Positions 1 through 6,388 of a DNA stretch of 18,385 bases are shown here, piece by piece. This stretch comes from JBOHPP01 sp050731755. GTDB taxonomy: Bacteria > Methylomirabilota > Methylomirabilia > Rokubacteriales > CSP1-6. The notes below the pieces were generated by a model. That model saw only the letters and a program-made list of their open reading frames with translations. It searched no databases and was not told where the DNA came from. Both the position numbers and the translations under genes were made by a program. How positions within the stretch are numbered: position 1 is the first letter of the stretch; every line of letters begins with the position of its first letter. Location of the stretch: positions 1-18,385 of the forward strand of contig JBOHPP010000093.1 of the NCBI GenBank assembly GCA_050731755.1, in the 5' to 3' direction.

Positions 1-1
1 A

Positions 2-322
2 GTGCTCCCACGTCTCGCCGTCGATCCCTGCTGCCGCGTCTCGCTTCAGCGCGTAGTACGCGGTGCGCAAGTGCTCGGCGTCGTACACGTGGTGCAGGAG
101 TGCCGTGAACCGCTGCTTCCTGTCCCGTTCGGCTGCCTGACGCACTCGTTCGAGCGCACTGAGCGCACCTGCCCGGCCCGGTGTCCGGAGCGCGTCGCGC
201 TCGCCCGAGTTCCCCTTGGCCCGCCCCCTTCCCTCCCCCGCCTCCGCGGCCAGTCCCTCGGCCTTGTTCGGCGGCTTCCCCGGTACTACGGGGCGGTCCG
301 ACTGCCCGCGCTCGTCCATCAT
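2..322 (-). CDS. ltrA: Group II intron reverse transcriptase/maturase, N-terminal part
   Basis: An open frame from ATG at 322 runs off the left edge without a stop, giving 107 residues. A basic, low-complexity N-terminus (residues 1-60) leads to RFTALLHHVYD (71-81), then LKRDAAAGIDGETWEH (92-107). These match the RT0/RT1 start of intron-encoded maturases, where 'AAPGVDGxTW' is the usual form. The catalytic YADD block and the maturase domain lie outside the window. The protein would bind its own intron RNA, help splicing and prime reverse transcription into a new DNA site. ATG at 322 overlaps the TGA of the preceding ribozyme-spanning ORF (ATGA), and a second ATG follows immediately. Only a weak AAGGA precedes it. 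Whether the whole enzyme is intact cannot be seen. Confidence 0.88.
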   Translation of the reverse strand, partial: MMDERGQSDRPVVPGKPPNKAEGLAAEAGEGRGRAKGNSGERDALRTPGRAGALSALERVRQAAERDRKQRFTALLHHVYDAEHLRTAYYALKRDAAAGIDGETWEH

Positions 323-654
323 CGGCGTGTGTCCTTGGACTTCCCGATGCGGTCTGCGGCCCCCTCGGCCACAGACAAGCGCGGGCTCTCCCGGTTCCCG
401 TTCGCGGTGCTTGGAAGCATGCACGGGGTCTGTGACCGCGCGGGGTCCAGCCACGCCTCGCGTGAGCGGCGTGTCCGGTGTCGCCTTCCGCTTACCTCCA
501 CAGCGTCGGCACCCCGAAGTGGTTCATGGATTTCGCGGCTCAATACCCGGCCTGCTCCTCCCCCTGTCAACGCTTCGGGGACGCCCTTACGGTCGCCCCC
601 GCATGACTCGGGGCCGGCGTGGCTCGCTACACCTTCGCCGTATGACTCTTTCAT
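319..654 (-). other. ORF overlapping intron ribozyme (probably RNA, not protein)
   Basis: A 111-codon open frame begins MKESYGEGVASH and ends at TGA 319-321, overlapping the maturase ATG. In related introns the same nucleotide block is conserved and is often annotated as an extra N-terminus of the reverse transcriptase. I interpret the conservation as ribozyme structure (domains I-III). The ATGA junction would allow coupling if it were translated. Confidence 0.5.
557..561 (-). other. Probable EBS1 of the group II intron
   Basis: Minus-strand GGAGG lies in the short variable stretch between two conserved ribozyme blocks (TTGACAGGG and CAGGCCGGGTATTGAG). It can form five Watson-Crick pairs with CCTCC, the five exon bases next to the proposed 5' splice site (686-690). 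The assignment is inferred from this pairing and from its position. Confidence 0.4.
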
Positions 655-664
655 TCACTGCACC

Positions 665-683
665 GCGCCGGTGTGACCGGCGC
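665..683 (-). repeat. Perfect hairpin at intron 5' end
   Basis: GCGCCGGT (665-672) and ACCGGCGC (676-683) form an 8-bp perfect stem with a 3-base loop. It lies just inside the proposed intron 5' end at 685, so it is probably the first helix of the ribozyme rather than a terminator of flanking genes. Confidence 0.5.
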
Positions 684-685
684 AC

Positions 686-691
686 GGAGGG
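686..691 (+). promoter_or_regulatory. Cupin Shine-Dalgarno, coinciding with intron IBS1
   Basis: Plus-strand GGAGGG sits 3 bases before the ATG at 695, a short spacing. The same bases read on the minus strand are CCCTCC, the exon end next to the intron. It fixes the cupin start at 695 rather than the in-frame upstream ATG at 673, which lies inside the intron. Confidence 0.55.
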
Positions 692-694
692 CCC

Positions 695-1008
695 ATGAGC
701 AAGGAACTGGTGCGCGCGGTCGCTCTCGAAGACATGCCCTGGATCGAGCGAGGGGCCGCCTCAAGGAGCTGGCCGCCTGGGGTCGACGTCTTCGACTCGT
801 GGAGTTCGCCCCCGGCTTTGCCGATCCGAACTGGTGCGCCAAGGGCCACGCAGTCTACGTGCTGGCCGGCGTGCTGGAGTCGCAGTACGAGGACGGTGTC
901 TCCGTCAGGCGGGCCGGCGAGGCCTACATCATCCCGCCCGGCGTCCCGCACCGCTCGCGGAACCCGCATGGCGCGCCGGCGCGTCTGCTGATCGTCGATG
1001 AGGGCTGA
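695..1008 (+). pseudogene. Small cupin-domain protein, broken by a -1 frameshift
   Basis: The start MSKELVRAVALEDMPWIERG is in the frame of ATG 695, but the rest of the cupin (from RLKELAAWGRRLRLVEF to LLIVDEG, stop 1006-1008) is in another frame. One extra G in the GGGG run at 752-755 would restore a 104-residue protein. The cupin features are HAVYVLAGVLESQYEDG (motif 1 region) and AGEAYIIPPGVPHRSRN (motif 2). It is a single-domain cupin_2-type barrel; substrate and role are unknown. The group II intron lies directly upstream in antisense, so any native promoter has been displaced. The gene ends 8 bases from the convergent acyl-CoA dehydrogenase-like gene. The frameshift could be genuine decay or an assembly error in a homopolymer. 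Confidence 0.7.
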
Positions 1009-1016
1009 TCCGGACC

Positions 1017-2183
1017 TTAGAGGAACACCGTGTCGGGCTCCAGGCCCAAGAGAAAGCGGCCGACCGTCTCGAAGTGGTCCAGCCGGCCCTGCAGCTGCTG
1101 GGTGACCGTGTGCATGTCACGGAAGCGGCGCTCGAAGGCGTTGCTCACGAAGATGGCCGTCGCCCCCGCCGAGTGGTAGACGCCGTCGACGACCTCCCCG
1201 GCCTCGCGAATCGCGTGGGAGGCCGCCATCCGAATCAGGATGCGTTGCTCGAGGTCGACGCGGCCCGAGCGGTTGACCTCCGCCCAGATCTCCCCCAGGG
1301 ACGTCAGCAGGAAGAGCCGGGCGGAGCGGAGCCGAGCCTCGGCCTGGGCCACGCGGGCCTGGATCACCGCGCTCTCGCGGAGCGTTGCCCGAAAGCCACG
1401 CGGCGTCTTCGTGCGCGCCAGCTCGACGAACGCGTCGAGCGCGCTCCGGGCGATTCCCAGCGCCACGCCGGCGAAGCCCGCGGCGAAGAGGCTCACGATG
1501 GGGAAGAGGTAAAGCGGGCCCGGATGGCGCCGCTCCGCTGGGTCGTCACGGGCAATAGACCGCTCGTGCGGCACGAACAGGTCGGACACCGAGAAGGAGT
1601 CGCTGCCCGTCCCCCGCAGCCCGATGACGTGCCAGACGTCGAGCATCGTCGCGCTGTTTGCCGGGAACAGCATTGTGCGGATCTCGGGTGTGCCGTCGAC
1701 GCGCCGGCGCGGCGTGCCGTCCGTCTCGTAGACCGGGCTGAAGCCGCCCAGCCAGGTGGCATGGCGTCCGCCACTGGCGAAGGTCCAGGTGCCGCTGAGC
1801 CGGTAACCGCCCTCCACGGCGACGGCCCGCGCCTCCGTCGGCGGGCCCCAAGCCAGAATGGCTCGGGGATCGCTGCCGAAGATCTCCGAGGCCACGTCCG
1901 GTCTCAGATAGGCGCCAGCCATCGAGCAGCCGGCCGTCTGACAGAGACACCACGCGGTGCTGGCGTCGGCCTTGCTCACCTCCTCCATGACCTGCACGAA
2001 CGTGACCGGGTCGACCTCGGCGCCGTTGAGCGTGCGCGGCAGGAGCAGGCGGAACAGGCCGGCGTCGAGGAGCATGGCCAGCAGCGGCTCGGGAAGCCGG
2101 CGCTCCTGCTCGATCTGGTCGGCCCAGGTCTCGATCTTGGGCGCCAGCGTGCGCGCCCGCTCGACGTAGTCCGGCTCGCTCAT
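1017..2183 (-). CDS. Acyl-CoA dehydrogenase-family flavoprotein (hydroxylase-like)
   Basis: The 388-residue protein has the acyl-CoA dehydrogenase fold order. The helical N-terminal domain (about 5-110) includes ADASTAWCLCQTAG. The central beta domain (about 110-215) has GYRLSGTWTFASGG and IGLRGTGSDSFSVSDLFVP. The C-terminal helical domain (about 230-388) resembles that of flavin-dependent monooxygenases such as HsaA or DszC rather than classical fatty-acyl dehydrogenases. It would bind FAD or FMN in the cytoplasm; the substrate is unknown. The start at 2183 is chosen because its ATG overlaps the TGA of the upstream deacetylase (ATGA), indicating translational coupling. Upstream extension of the frame to 2474 lies inside the deacetylase and shows no family similarity. 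A reductase partner, if needed, is not in this window. Confidence 0.87.
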   Translation of the reverse strand: MSEPDYVERARTLAPKIETWADQIEQERRLPEPLLAMLLDAGLFRLLLPRTLNGAEVDPVTFVQVMEEVSKADASTAWCLCQTAGCSMAGAYLRPDVASEIFGSDPRAILAWGPPTEARAVAVEGGYRLSGTWTFASGGRHATWLGGFSPVYETDGTPRRRVDGTPEIRTMLFPANSATMLDVWHVIGLRGTGSDSFSVSDLFVPHERSIARDDPAERRHPGPLYLFPIVSLFAAGFAGVALGIARSALDAFVELARTKTPRGFRATLRESAVIQARVAQAEARLRSARLFLLTSLGEIWAEVNRSGRVDLEQRILIRMAASHAIREAGEVVDGVYHSAGATAIFVSNAFERRFRDMHTVTQQLQGRLDHFETVGRFLLGLEPDTVFL

Positions 2184-3013
2184 CGGCCCGGGGCCTTGCC
2201 CTCGCGCTTCAGCCAGTGCTCGGCGACCTCGCTGGCGGTGGCCCACCACACGTCGCGGCGGGTCTTTACCAGGCGGATCAGCGCCCGCAGCATGCGCAAC
2301 CGGGAGGGATGCCCGATCACCTGAGGATGGCAGGCGAGGTTGAAGAGTCCGCCCCACTCGTAGAAGCCGTGGAACTCCTCGCGCCAGACGCCGAGTACGA
2401 TCTCGGGGCTCTGCATCGGCCGCGGGGCCAGGCGCGGGTGCATGAGGAAGTAGGGCGCATCGTCGAGCACCCATTGCACCGGCAGCTCGACCACCGGCGG
2501 CTGCCCCGGATGCAGATACGGGTAGACGTCGTCCATCAGGTTCGAGGAGTGGAACATGCCGTGCTTGCGGACGAGGTCGAGCGTGATGGGCGTCATCTCC
2601 CAGGCCGGGGCGCGGTAGCCGCGGGGCTTGACGCCGAGCACGCTCTCCAAAGCCTTCATCCCCTGCTCGAACGCGGCGCGCTCGCCCTCGGGGTCGGCGG
2701 GATCGGCCCAGTCGTGGCGATAGCCGTGGTGCCCGATTTCGTGGCCGGCGTCGCGGATGGCCCGGGCCTGGGCGGGATGGTGCTCGGCCACCCAGCCCGG
2801 AATGTAGAAGGTCGCGCGCACCTTCTCGCGCGCGAGCAGGTCGAGCAGGCGCGGCACGCCGACCCTGGCGCCGTAGCGCCCCTGGGACATGACACCCGGG
2901 CGATCAGCGCTCTTCGGGTCGCGGGCCAGCCAGAGCGATTCGGCGTCGAAGTCGAACGTGAGCATGACGGCGCACCGCGCGCCCTTCGGCCACGGCGAGT
3001 TGGTGCTCTTCAC
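2180..3013 (-). CDS. Polysaccharide deacetylase family protein (NodB/CE4)
   Basis: The 277-residue protein carries the NodB-homology signature: TFDFD (19-23, catalytic/metal Asp), HEIGHHGYRH (91-100, metal His residues) and RGYRAPAWEM (131-140). It hydrolyses N-acetyl or related amide groups with a divalent metal. It has no signal peptide or membrane anchor, so it resembles cytoplasmic members such as Helicobacter PgdA-like or imidase/allantoinase-like (PuuE) proteins. The substrate may therefore be a small amide rather than cell-wall glycan. The start is GTG at 3013, preceded by GGAGGG at about 7 bases. It overlaps the flavoprotein gene downstream by ATGA, so the two are probably co-expressed in one degradative pathway (inference). 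Confidence 0.88.
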   Translation of the reverse strand: MKSTNSPWPKGARCAVMLTFDFDAESLWLARDPKSADRPGVMSQGRYGARVGVPRLLDLLAREKVRATFYIPGWVAEHHPAQARAIRDAGHEIGHHGYRHDWADPADPEGERAAFEQGMKALESVLGVKPRGYRAPAWEMTPITLDLVRKHGMFHSSNLMDDVYPYLHPGQPPVVELPVQWVLDDAPYFLMHPRLAPRPMQSPEIVLGVWREEFHGFYEWGGLFNLACHPQVIGHPSRLRMLRALIRLVKTRRDVWWATASEVAEHWLKREGKAPGR

Positions 3014-3049
3014 GGTCGTCCCTCCGGCGCGCTCCGCGCGCGAGGCCCC

Positions 3050-3078
3050 ACCCTAGCGCATCGTGCTCCCGGCGACAA
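3050..3078 (-). promoter_or_regulatory. Possible promoter for deacetylase-flavoprotein pair
   Basis: On the minus strand TTGTCG (3073-3078) and TAGGGT (3050-3055) are separated by 17 bases, about 37 bases before the GTG start. The match to sigma-70 consensus is weak. Confidence 0.25.
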
Positions 3079-3146
3079 GGCGCGCGGGTTCCCTGAGCGC
3101 CCCGACGGCCGCCGGGCTGGGCGGCCCGGACGGCCACACCGACTGG

Positions 3147-3183
3147 TGCTAGAATGGATGCAAAACGGTACCATATTGGATGC
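3147..3183 (+). promoter_or_regulatory. Extended -10 promoter and likely operator of the TA pair
   Basis: TGCTAGAAT (3147-3155) is a good extended -10. Immediately downstream, TGGATGC occurs twice (3155-3161 and 3177-3183), 22 bases apart start to start, flanking GGTACC (3167-3172). The spacing is about two helical turns, as expected where a ribbon-helix-helix antitoxin binds to repress its own operon. Autoregulation is inferred from the family. Confidence 0.45.
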
Positions 3184-3201
3184 GCCAAGGAGGCGGGCGA
3201 G

Positions 3202-3444
3202 ATGGCCACGCTCACCATCAAGAACGTCCCCGAACCGCTGGTGAAGCGGCTCAAGCGTCAAGCTACCGTGCACCGACGCAGCCTCAACCTGGAGGTCATC
3301 GCCTGCCTGGAAGGAGCGACTCAGGCCGTCGCCGTCGATCCCGATGCGTTGCTCGCACGCGTTCGGGCGGTGCGCAAGGCGCCGGCGCGAGCTGCCCTGA
3401 CCGACGCTACCCTGGCTCGCCTCAAGTCGCAGGGCCGCCCGTGA
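3202..3444 (+). CDS. Ribbon-helix-helix antitoxin (FitA/VapB-like)
   Basis: The 80-residue protein begins MATLTIKNVPEPLVKRLKRQ, a typical Arc/FitA-type ribbon-helix-helix (beta strand 2-8, helices about 10-20 and 25-36), with RRSLNLEVIACLE completing the DNA-binding dimer unit. The C-terminal half should wrap the partner toxin. ATG 3202 is chosen because AAGGAGG (3187-3193) sits 8 bases before it; the earlier ATG at 3154 overlaps the promoter. Its TGA overlaps the toxin's GTG start (GTGA, 3441-3444), a usual coupling in VapBC/FitAB operons. It likely neutralises the toxin and represses the operon. Confidence 0.85.
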   Translation: MATLTIKNVPEPLVKRLKRQATVHRRSLNLEVIACLEGATQAVAVDPDALLARVRAVRKAPARAALTDATLARLKSQGRP

Positions 3445-3845
3445 TCGTCGCGGACACCAATCTTTTCGTCTACCTCTATGTGCGCGGCCAACGTACCGGG
3501 CAGGCGGAGGCGGTCCTAGCCCGGGACTCGTCGTGGGCGGCGCCCTTGCTCTGGCGGTCCGAGTTCCGGAGTACGCTCGTCGGCCTCGTGAGGCAGCGCG
3601 ATCTCACCCTGGCCGACGCCATCGTGCTCGTCGCTGAGGCCGAACAGTGGATGGCCGGGCGCGAGTACAGCGTCGTCTCGACCCAGGTCCTGGAGCTGGC
3701 TGCCCGTTCCGGATGCTCGGCCTACGACTGCGAGTTCGTAGCCCTGGCCCAAGACCTCCACACGCCGCTCGTGACCATCGACCGTCAGGTTCTCAAGGCA
3801 TTCTCGGGCGTGGCCCTGAGCCCGGAAACGTTCCTCGCTCGATGA
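3441..3845 (+). CDS. PIN-domain toxin ribonuclease (VapC/FitB-like)
   Basis: The 134-residue PIN domain begins MIVADTNLFVYL. Acidic active-site residues are visible at D5 (VADTN), E41 (WRSEFRS), D96 (SAYDCEFVALA) and D114 (LVTIDRQVL), the expected metal-binding quartet of VapC-type Mg-dependent RNases. Length matches the family. The GTG start at 3441 overlaps the antitoxin stop. With all catalytic residues present it is probably active and held in check by the adjacent antitoxin. The RNA target is unknown; many VapC enzymes cut tRNA or rRNA. The next gene downstream is a remnant on the other strand, so the pair may have arrived by transfer or mark a rearrangement point. Confidence 0.88.
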   Translation: MIVADTNLFVYLYVRGQRTGQAEAVLARDSSWAAPLLWRSEFRSTLVGLVRQRDLTLADAIVLVAEAEQWMAGREYSVVSTQVLELAARSGCSAYDCEFVALAQDLHTPLVTIDRQVLKAFSGVALSPETFLAR

Positions 3846-3865
3846 CCGGCGACCTGCTGGCCGGT
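3845..3865 (+). terminator. Hairpin after PIN toxin, between convergent ends
   Basis: ACCGGC (3845-3850) pairs with GCCGGT (3860-3865) across a 9-base loop, starting at the toxin stop codon. There is no clear T tract, so it is only a candidate terminator. Confidence 0.2.
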
Positions 3866-3873
3866 GGCGAGTG

Positions 3874-4214
3874 CTACGTTTCGTAGATCCGGCGCAGCTC
3901 CCCGGCGGCCCAGGCCACCGCGTCTTCCGGCTTGGCGCCCTGCAGGCTCTTGGCGAACATGTCCACGATGATGTACTTGGATAGCGCCTCGGTGGCCTTG
4001 CGGCCGGGCGGGCCGGCGTAGCCCACCTGCCGCGCGAACCCCAGCGTCTCCGGGAACACGGCGGTCTTGGGGTCGCGACGCCACAGCGCGTGGTCGCGGT
4101 AAACCTTCGTGCCCGGGATCCCGAAGGTGTCCATGGTCTCGAAGTACCGGTCGAACTGTGGCCGGTCCATGTAGTAGCGGATGAAGTCCTTGGCGACCTT
4201 CTGGTGGGACGCTC
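3874..4214 (-). pseudogene. C-terminal remnant of an ABC extracellular solute-binding protein
   Basis: About 112 residues, from SHQKVAKDFIRYYMDRPQF to AWAAGELRRIYET, look like the C-terminal end of a family 1 extracellular solute-binding protein (normally 400 or more residues). The N-terminal lobe, signal peptide and own start are missing: similarity begins about 12-15 bases after the molybdopterin oxidoreductase stop (4226-4228). The frame stays open upstream to 4287, but only as an out-of-frame reading of that oxidoreductase. No permease genes are present. I read it as the relic left by a deletion or rearrangement; a translated fragment cannot be excluded, since AGGGAGGAG lies at the junction. 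Confidence 0.7.
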
Positions 4215-4225
4215 CTCCCTGGGGT

Positions 4226-6253
4226 TCAGATCGCGGCGACTTCCACGCGTGCGTCGTTGAAGCAGGCACCCTCGGCGAGATCGGCATGGTGGGCGGGGCA
4301 AAGCGCGGAGATGGTCTGGCCGTTGTCGCTCGTGGAGAGCCACGCTCCCTTGAGTGAGCACACGATGCCGGCCGGCACCGTGTCGGTCAGCGCGAGTCGA
4401 AGGTGGACCTCGCCGAGGTCGTTCCACACGCGCACCCGCTGCCCATCGGACAGGCCACGGGCCCGGGCGTCGTCCGGGTGCATCTCCAGCGGTGGCGGCT
4501 CCTCACGCGCGGGGATGCCGCCGAAGGTGGAGGTGATCCGCTGGTCCGACGCCGGCGAGATGAGGGCCAGCGGAAACGGCGCGGCCACCGGCCGGTAGGA
4601 CGGCAGCCGGGCGCCGAAGCGATCGGCGAGATAGAACGACGCCAGCTCCACCTTGCCCGACGGCGTGGTCGGCAAGACGTTCCGGAAGAGCACGGCGTCC
4701 TCGCCCCGGACCGTCATCTTCAGCGCGCGGTTGGTCGGGATCGCGCTCGGCCGAACGCCACCCAAACGGGGATCGGCGGCGTCCAGCCCGGCATCCATCA
4801 GCTCGGCGTCGGAGGCCGTGAAGGCAGGCTCGCTGAACCCGAAGCGCGCGGCCAGCCGGCGGAAGATCTCGGTGTTGGGCAGCGCCTCGCCCTGACGAGG
4901 GATGACCGGCGCGGCGCGCTGCAGCCAGTGCTGGCCGTAGGCCGGAAAGAGGTCGTCGTGCTCGAAGTGGCTGCAAGCGGGCAGCACCACGTCGGCCCAG
5001 GCGAGGCTGTCCGTCATCACGACGTCGCAGCCCACCACGAAGAGGTCCTCGCGCGCGAGCCCCCGGCGCAAACGATTCTGGTCCGGGTGCACCACCACCG
5101 GGTTGTGGTTGTAGATGAAGAGCGCCCGGATGGGCGGCCGCAACTCAGAGTCCACGAGATGGCGGCCCACGTCGACGATGTTGAAGGTCCGCGTCCCCGG
5201 AGGAACGAGGTCGGGCCGGCCCAGGCGCTTCGGCGTCTTGGGGAAGGCGAACGAGGCGCTGTTGATGAGGCCGCCGCCCGGCACGCCCCACTTCCCGGCC
5301 AGCGCCGGCAGGGCGAAGATCGCGCGGATGCCGCTGCCGCCGTTCTGGTTGCGCTCCAGCCCGTTGCCCACGCTGATCGCCGCCGGTGAGAGTGCGTGAT
5401 ACCACTCGGTCAGCGCGCGGATCGCCGGCTCGGGCACGCCGCATACCCGCGCCGCCTCGGCCACCGTCCACGGGCGCGCCAGCGCCATGAAGTCGTCGAA
5501 CCCCGCGACGTGCCGCGCGATGAACGCCCTGTCGAGCCCTCCGCGCCGTTCCAGTTCGGCCGCAATGGCCCACGCCAGGACCACGTCCGTCCCCGGCCGG
5601 AGCGCCAGGTGCAGATCAGCCAGCTCGGCGACCTTCGTGCGCCGCGGATCGACGACCACCAGCTTGGCCCCCGCCTTCCGCGCCCGGTTGATCTGCGGCA
5701 TCAGGTGGAGGTTCGACCAGGTGACGTTGTTGCCCCATGCGACGACCAGCTTGGCCAGCGCCGCGTGCTCGGGCGGGAGGCCGGGCACCGTGCCGTACGT
5801 CCCCACCCACGCCTCGCGACGTACTCCGCCACAGAGCGGGGGCCGGTCGAGGAGCGACGCGCCCAGCCGATGGAAGAAGCGCAGATCCATCGAGCCGCCG
5901 GCCAGCATCCCATGCGGCCCGGCGTAGTTCAGGGGCAGGATCGCCTGGGGACCGTGCTCCCGGATCACCCCCTGAAAACGTTCGTGGATCCGGTCGAGCG
6001 CCTCGTCCCATGTGATCCGGTCGAATCGCCCTTCGCCCTTCTTGCCCATTCGTTTGAGCGGAGTGCGGAGCCGGCGGGGCCCGTGGACGAACCCCGGGTA
6101 ATACGCCGGCACCTTGGCGCAGAGGACGCCGGCCGTGTACGGGTTGGCCCGCGAGCCGCGGAGCCCGACGATCCGGTCGTCCTCGACGGTGACGGTGAGG
6201 CTGCAGGTGTCGGGACAGTCCAGGGGGCAGACGCTGGGGTGCTCGGCTCTCAT
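4226..6253 (-). CDS. Molybdopterin-dependent oxidoreductase (DMSO reductase family)
   Basis: The 675-residue protein has an N-terminal [4Fe-4S] motif, C9-x3-C13-x3-C17 with C45. It then has bis-MGD binding regions including LVVAWGNNVTWSNLHLMPQINRARKAGAKLVVVDPRRTK and ALFIYNHNPVVVHPDQNR, and a C-terminal molydopterin dinucleotide-binding beta-barrel (about 555-675, LEMHPDDARARGLSDGQRVRV). C141 in RPPLCGG is a candidate molybdenum ligand. There is no Tat signal, so it should be cytoplasmic. It is a catalytic subunit of the formate dehydrogenase/thiosulfate reductase-like branch; the substrate is not predictable. No iron-sulfur or membrane partner subunit is adjacent, so electrons must pass to an unlinked carrier. 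The start at 6253 is the first ATG and lies 7 bases after a possible -10. Confidence 0.9.
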   Translation of the reverse strand: MRAEHPSVCPLDCPDTCSLTVTVEDDRIVGLRGSRANPYTAGVLCAKVPAYYPGFVHGPRRLRTPLKRMGKKGEGRFDRITWDEALDRIHERFQGVIREHGPQAILPLNYAGPHGMLAGGSMDLRFFHRLGASLLDRPPLCGGVRREAWVGTYGTVPGLPPEHAALAKLVVAWGNNVTWSNLHLMPQINRARKAGAKLVVVDPRRTKVAELADLHLALRPGTDVVLAWAIAAELERRGGLDRAFIARHVAGFDDFMALARPWTVAEAARVCGVPEPAIRALTEWYHALSPAAISVGNGLERNQNGGSGIRAIFALPALAGKWGVPGGGLINSASFAFPKTPKRLGRPDLVPPGTRTFNIVDVGRHLVDSELRPPIRALFIYNHNPVVVHPDQNRLRRGLAREDLFVVGCDVVMTDSLAWADVVLPACSHFEHDDLFPAYGQHWLQRAAPVIPRQGEALPNTEIFRRLAARFGFSEPAFTASDAELMDAGLDAADPRLGGVRPSAIPTNRALKMTVRGEDAVLFRNVLPTTPSGKVELASFYLADRFGARLPSYRPVAAPFPLALISPASDQRITSTFGGIPAREEPPPLEMHPDDARARGLSDGQRVRVWNDLGEVHLRLALTDTVPAGIVCSLKGAWLSTSDNGQTISALCPAHHADLAEGACFNDARVEVAAI

Positions 6254-6260
6254 GGCGGCA

Positions 6261-6266
6261 ATCCTA
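6261..6266 (-). promoter_or_regulatory. Possible -10 element, leaderless start of the oxidoreductase
   Basis: Minus-strand TAGGAT ends 7 bases before the ATG at 6253, which would place transcription start at the start codon. The AGGA inside it could instead serve as a weak ribosome binding site 8 bases from the ATG. Confidence 0.3.
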
Positions 6267-6288
6267 CCGGAATCCGCCCGCCCGCGCC

Positions 6289-6317
6289 TTGACCCGCCAA
6301 AACCCCGGCCCTATCCT
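6289..6317 (+). promoter_or_regulatory. Sigma-70-like promoter of the tctCBA operon
   Basis: TTGACC (6289-6294) and TATCCT (6312-6317) are spaced by 17 bases, predicting a start near 6324 and a 65-base leader. The inverted repeat GGCCC (6307-6311) / GGGCC (6319-6323) brackets the -10 and could be an operator or a leader hairpin. Confidence 0.5.
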
Positions 6318-6388
6318 CGGGCCGCCCGGCAAGCCGCCCTATCGGCGCCCGGGGCCGCATGGTCTGCCAACGAATCTGGGAAGGGAAC

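Larger units (their letters stand above)
1..685 (-). mobile_element. Group II intron, 5' portion (3' end beyond window)
   Basis: Read on the minus strand, the segment begins with GTGCG, matching the group II 5' consensus GUGYG. About 26 bases later comes a block whose translation (starting MKESYGEGVASHAGPESC at 654) resembles the conserved ribozyme sequence preceding the reverse transcriptase in a common bacterial group II intron family. About 363 bases separate the proposed 5' end from the maturase start at 322; this stretch should hold RNA domains I-III. It explains the otherwise gene-free 323-685. A probable EBS1 (GGAGG, 557-561) can pair with the last five exon bases (CCTCC, 686-690), supporting the boundary. 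Domains V and VI and the 3' splice site lie off the left edge. Intron identity is firm; the exact 5' base is inferred. Confidence 0.85.

Noticed and set aside
2..676. 224-codon plus-strand open frame at the left edge
   Set aside because: Antisense to the group II intron and its maturase, which are recognisable on the minus strand.
1074..2324. 416-codon plus-strand open frame
   Set aside because: Antisense to the acyl-CoA dehydrogenase-like gene; low-complexity composition and no motif.
3516..4427. 303-codon minus-strand open frame
   Set aside because: Crosses the PIN toxin in antisense, the solute-binding remnant and part of the molybdoenzyme in wrong frames.
6324..6388. Possible riboswitch in the tctC leader
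   Set aside because: The predicted leader is only about 65 bases and shows no known aptamer pattern or terminator/anti-terminator pair.
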